Below are positions 57,723-59,777 of a stretch of DNA of 59,777 nucleotides, piece after piece. The notes beneath the pieces were generated by a model that searched no databases, was not told the DNA's origin, and saw nothing but the letters and a program-made list of their open reading frames with translations. Numbering within the stretch: position 1 is the stretch's first letter; the number at the start of each line of letters is the position of its first letter. Origin of the DNA: an uncultured Bacilli bacterium (GTDB lineage: Bacteria; Bacillota_I; Bacilli_A; RF39; UBA660); contig CAKOLG010000005.1 of assembly GCA_934096175.1 (NCBI GenBank), positions 1 to 59,777 of the forward strand, written 5' to 3'. Both the position numbers and the translations under genes were made by a program.

Positions 57723-59191
57723 ATTTCTTGGATCTTGCCAATAAAAATTATATCTTTTGTTTCATTATTTATTATTAGAAAGGCAAAAGGACGGTTTAAA
57801 ATTACTTCTTTATTAGATGAATCGATTGTAAAAGTTTTTAATGAATTTTCAGTTGAGTGGTTTGATATTGTTCCTGTTGTAGAGATTATTAAATTAACTT
57901 TTTGACGATAATAAGCTAAGCTGGTTAGTTCTTTTGTTAGTTTGCTATAATTTGCTTTACTTGATATAAATTCAGCCATTTTTAAATTATTTAAAAGTAA
58001 TGTTAAATCTGCTTCATAAGTAAGAGAAAATTCTGGAATAGCTACTAAACAATCTGTATTACTTTTAGCGGAAGCTAATAAACTATTTAAATTCAAATTG
58101 CTAACTTTAAAGTCGCCCTTCTTTTTAGGTAAAATTCCAACAAAACTATAATTTTGAGTATAGAAATCTTTTATAAAGCCCTTTGCGTATTCATTTTCTA
58201 AATATACAGTTTCTTTAGAGTACATATATCGTACTATACTTTCGGTACCGCTAAAAAAATAAAAAGAATTATCTTTTAAAGCGTTATTTGTATAATTATT
58301 TTGCCATGTATAATTAAAATAAAAACTATTTATGTATAATGCTTCATTATCATGTAATGCATTTTCCGAAACATAATATGTAAGTTTATTATTTGTAAAA
58401 TCCTTTATATCTTTATTAATTGTTTTTGTTAATTCTTCAACTTTAGTAAAATCGATGTTAGATATATTAATGTTATTAGGAACTTGGATTTCTTTTGAAA
58501 TATTTAAATTATTTAAATATAATTTATGATAGTTTTTTACTTCTGGCTTTATTATAAAAAGCTGATGGTTTTGTGTAATGTTTGATAACATTAATAAAAG
58601 ATTGGTATTGGTAATTTTTAAATCTTCTTCAGTAGCTTTATATTTTTTGATTATTTCCAAATCAATTTCTTCCCGTTCATAAAGTTTTAGGTAAAGGAGA
58701 TCTAATTTTTTAGCAATAGTTATTATTTTACTTTTATTTTCCAAATTAAGATTTTTTAAGTCGTTAATTGTTAATTTATCATAATTGTTATTAAAGAATT
58801 CAGTAATTAATTGATTATAAAATGCATAATAGTTTTCATTTTTTAATTCGGAGTTATTTAATGCTTTGATTTTATTATTAACAGAACTAATGATTTCTTC
58901 AGGTTTTTGCTTAAAATGACGCTTTAAATTTTTTTTAGTGTTATTATCTGCAAACATATATAAATTAGCCAATGAAGAATTAATATTTAAAGGTGAAATT
59001 AAAACATTATTTTCACTAAATGCATCTAACATATTAGCTGCTTCATTAGCACTAAAAACTTCGCCTTCAAAGTATTTTGTTTCAACTTTATATATACTTT
59101 TTTGATTACTATAAAAATATAAACAAAAAAGTATTAAAAGTACTATCGTTATTATAATAAAACAAGGGAATATATTTCTATTTTTCTTCAT
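57719..59191 (-). CDS. Membrane-anchored serpin-like protein
   Basis: The 490-residue protein has an N-terminal transmembrane helix (about residues 9-27) and an extracytoplasmic serpin-like fold. Matching serpin segments are NVLISPLNINSSLANLYMFA (helix B), LYINSFYFNYTWQNNY (strand 3A), VGILPKKKG and the C-terminal signature LNRPFAFLIINNETKDIIFIGKI. An insertion of roughly 100 residues follows the first helices. The hinge before the reactive loop reads ISTTGTISNHST, not the EEGTEAAAAT typical of inhibitors, so inhibition is uncertain. Confidence 0.82.
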   Translation of the reverse strand: MKKNRNIFPCFIIITIVLLILFCLYFYSNQKSIYKVETKYFEGEVFSANEAANMLDAFSENNVLISPLNINSSLANLYMFADNNTKKNLKRHFKQKPEEIISSVNNKIKALNNSELKNENYYAFYNQLITEFFNNNYDKLTINDLKNLNLENKSKIITIAKKLDLLYLKLYEREEIDLEIIKKYKATEEDLKITNTNLLLMLSNITQNHQLFIIKPEVKNYHKLYLNNLNISKEIQVPNNINISNIDFTKVEELTKTINKDIKDFTNNKLTYYVSENALHDNEALYINSFYFNYTWQNNYTNNALKDNSFYFFSGTESIVRYMYSKETVYLENEYAKGFIKDFYTQNYSFVGILPKKKGDFKVSNLNLNSLLASAKSNTDCLVAIPEFSLTYEADLTLLLNNLKMAEFISSKANYSKLTKELTSLAYYRQKVNLIISTTGTISNHSTENSLKTFTIDSSNKEVILNRPFAFLIINNETKDIIFIGKIQEI

Positions 59192-59200
59192 AATAAATTT

Positions 59201-59656
59201 TTATATATTTTTTATTAAACATTCATATAAAACATCTACGATGTAATTAGTTGGTTCTATATTATATTCCTTGATTAATTCTTCAATTATTTGATCATGG
59301 TAGTTCTTTCCCAAGTATTTAAATATTGATTCTTTTGAATTTTCTAAATCTGATAAAAAATTTAATGTGTAGGAATTGTCTATGATTAGTAGTGGTAGGT
59401 TACCTGCCCACTCTTTAAAAGCTTCTAAAATTTCTTCTGTTGAATTTTTATAAGTGAAAAGTTTTTTATCATAATTAATTATTTTAAGAAAGTCTTTTAA
59501 TAATACTTTGTCTTCATTTAAACGAAAATTAAATCTGTCTTCAAGGGTTAGTCCATTTAATTTAAGTGCTGTCATTTCAATGATATCACCTTTTTCTTTA
59601 GTTAAGGCTGTTGGAATAATTTCAACAATGATATATTTACTTTTTAATAGTTCCAT
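59201..59656 (-). CDS. Degenerate DEDD-exonuclease-like protein
   Basis: The 151-residue protein resembles the DnaQ/PolC proofreading fold by layout: YIIVEIIPTAL at the place of the DxE motif, GDIIEMTALKLNG (family: deIIEIgAVkv), and LLIIDNSYTLNFLSDLE in place of vaHNasFDxxFL. The metal-binding Asp and Glu of the first motif and the Asp of the second are missing. It ends nine bases before the serpin gene, so the two are probably co-transcribed. Assignment is tentative. Confidence 0.5.
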   Translation of the reverse strand: MELLKSKYIIVEIIPTALTKEKGDIIEMTALKLNGLTLEDRFNFRLNEDKVLLKDFLKIINYDKKLFTYKNSTEEILEAFKEWAGNLPLLIIDNSYTLNFLSDLENSKESIFKYLGKNYHDQIIEELIKEYNIEPTNYIVDVLYECLIKNI

Positions 59657-59724
59657 ATTAAATACTCCTTTTTTTCTAATATTTTAACATATTTTTTGGG
59701 ATATTTAATATTTTTTGAAATGGG

Positions 59725-59755
59725 AAAAAGGCTAATGATTTTTCATTAGCCTTTC
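59725..59755 (-). terminator. Terminator of a gene beyond the right edge
   Basis: AAGGCTAATGA and TCATTAGCCTT pair around a short loop and are followed by CTTTTTCC on the minus strand. No gene within the window uses it, so it should belong to a minus-strand gene starting past 59777. Confidence 0.75.
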
Positions 59756-59777
59756 GTGCAGTAAAATTATGTATGTT

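Noticed and set aside
1..59777. Reassigned UGA (Mycoplasma-type code)
   Set aside because: Long conserved genes such as tkt, parC and priA encode tryptophan with UGG and read through with no internal UGA, and UGA serves as a stop, for example at the ends of the microprotein, dnaB and permease genes.
1..59777. CRISPR array, prophage, IS element or tRNA/rRNA genes
   Set aside because: No regularly spaced repeats, integrase, transposase, phage structural genes or cloverleaf and rRNA signatures were found on reading both strands.

Overview
The window is very AT-rich, uses the standard bacterial code (UGA is a stop, tryptophan is UGG in long conserved genes) and is gene-dense, with most genes on the minus strand. 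Gene content and order point to the class Bacilli (Firmicutes). Evidence is the DnaB/DnaI/PriA primosome set, topoisomerase IV, and Bacillus-like neighbourhoods: tkt-sirA-yneF, sigG-ylmC/ymxH-lspA-rluD, spoIVA near hup, nfo beside a DUF2624-like gene, and ylbD-ylbE. Extreme AT bias, small genome-style operons and a membrane-anchored serpin would fit an uncultured, host-associated (gut) lineage of the RF39/RFN20/Erysipelotrichales type, but that placement is inference. No rRNA, tRNA, CRISPR, IS or prophage was seen.

Layout. 1-265: a 77-bp perfect inverted repeat around the 3' end of a SipW-type signal peptidase. 230-5955: signal peptidase, EF-P, L33, a class B PBP, nfo, an orphan pseudopilin, ylbD/ylbE. 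6002-11025: parE-parC and a membrane-tethered protein. 11126-16905: yneF-sirA-tkt, a glycolipid glycosyltransferase and hydrolase, then lexA with a divergent 45-residue membrane microprotein that shares an SOS-type control region. 16939-20941: rhomboid protease, rluD-lspA-ymxH-sigG. 20991-29265: ADP-ribosylglycohydrolase-like protein, phosphodiesterase, DUF1287, membrane proteins, Ca-type P-ATPase, a Fur regulator overlapping a metal-efflux permease, CmpB-like protein. 29299-36579: a long co-directional run dnaB-dnaI-fmt, unknown, CDP-alcohol phosphatidyltransferase, unknown, a P-type-ATPase-derived pseudo-pump, MYG1. 36655-42050: thioredoxin-like and OB-fold membrane proteins, hup, zinc-ribbon protein, spoIVA. 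42051-42637: intergenic. 42638-51918: class B sortase with a long cytosolic N-terminus, fhs, spoVIF, a DUF1540 gene, PdaC-like deacetylase, a VirB2-like/papain-like fusion, priA, deoD. 52109-59656: a second zinc-ribbon protein, a cytidine-deaminase-fold pseudoenzyme, surface proteins, DUF523, a serpin and a degenerate exonuclease.

How it works together. Replication/restart genes (priA, dnaB, dnaI, parC, parE, hup), the SOS switch (lexA plus microprotein), envelope functions (PBP, LspA, signal peptidase, sortase, deacetylase, glycosyltransferase) and scattered sporulation genes (sigG, spoIVA, spoVIF, ylbD, ymxH, sirA-like) suggest a cell that can still make endospores or has only recently lost the ability. 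The most novel-looking items are the LexA-controlled microprotein, the dead P-type ATPase scaffold in the fmt-MYG1 operon, the 18-bp hairpin that hides the sigG ribosome binding site (a similar one precedes ylbD), and a group of enzyme folds that have lost their catalytic residues.
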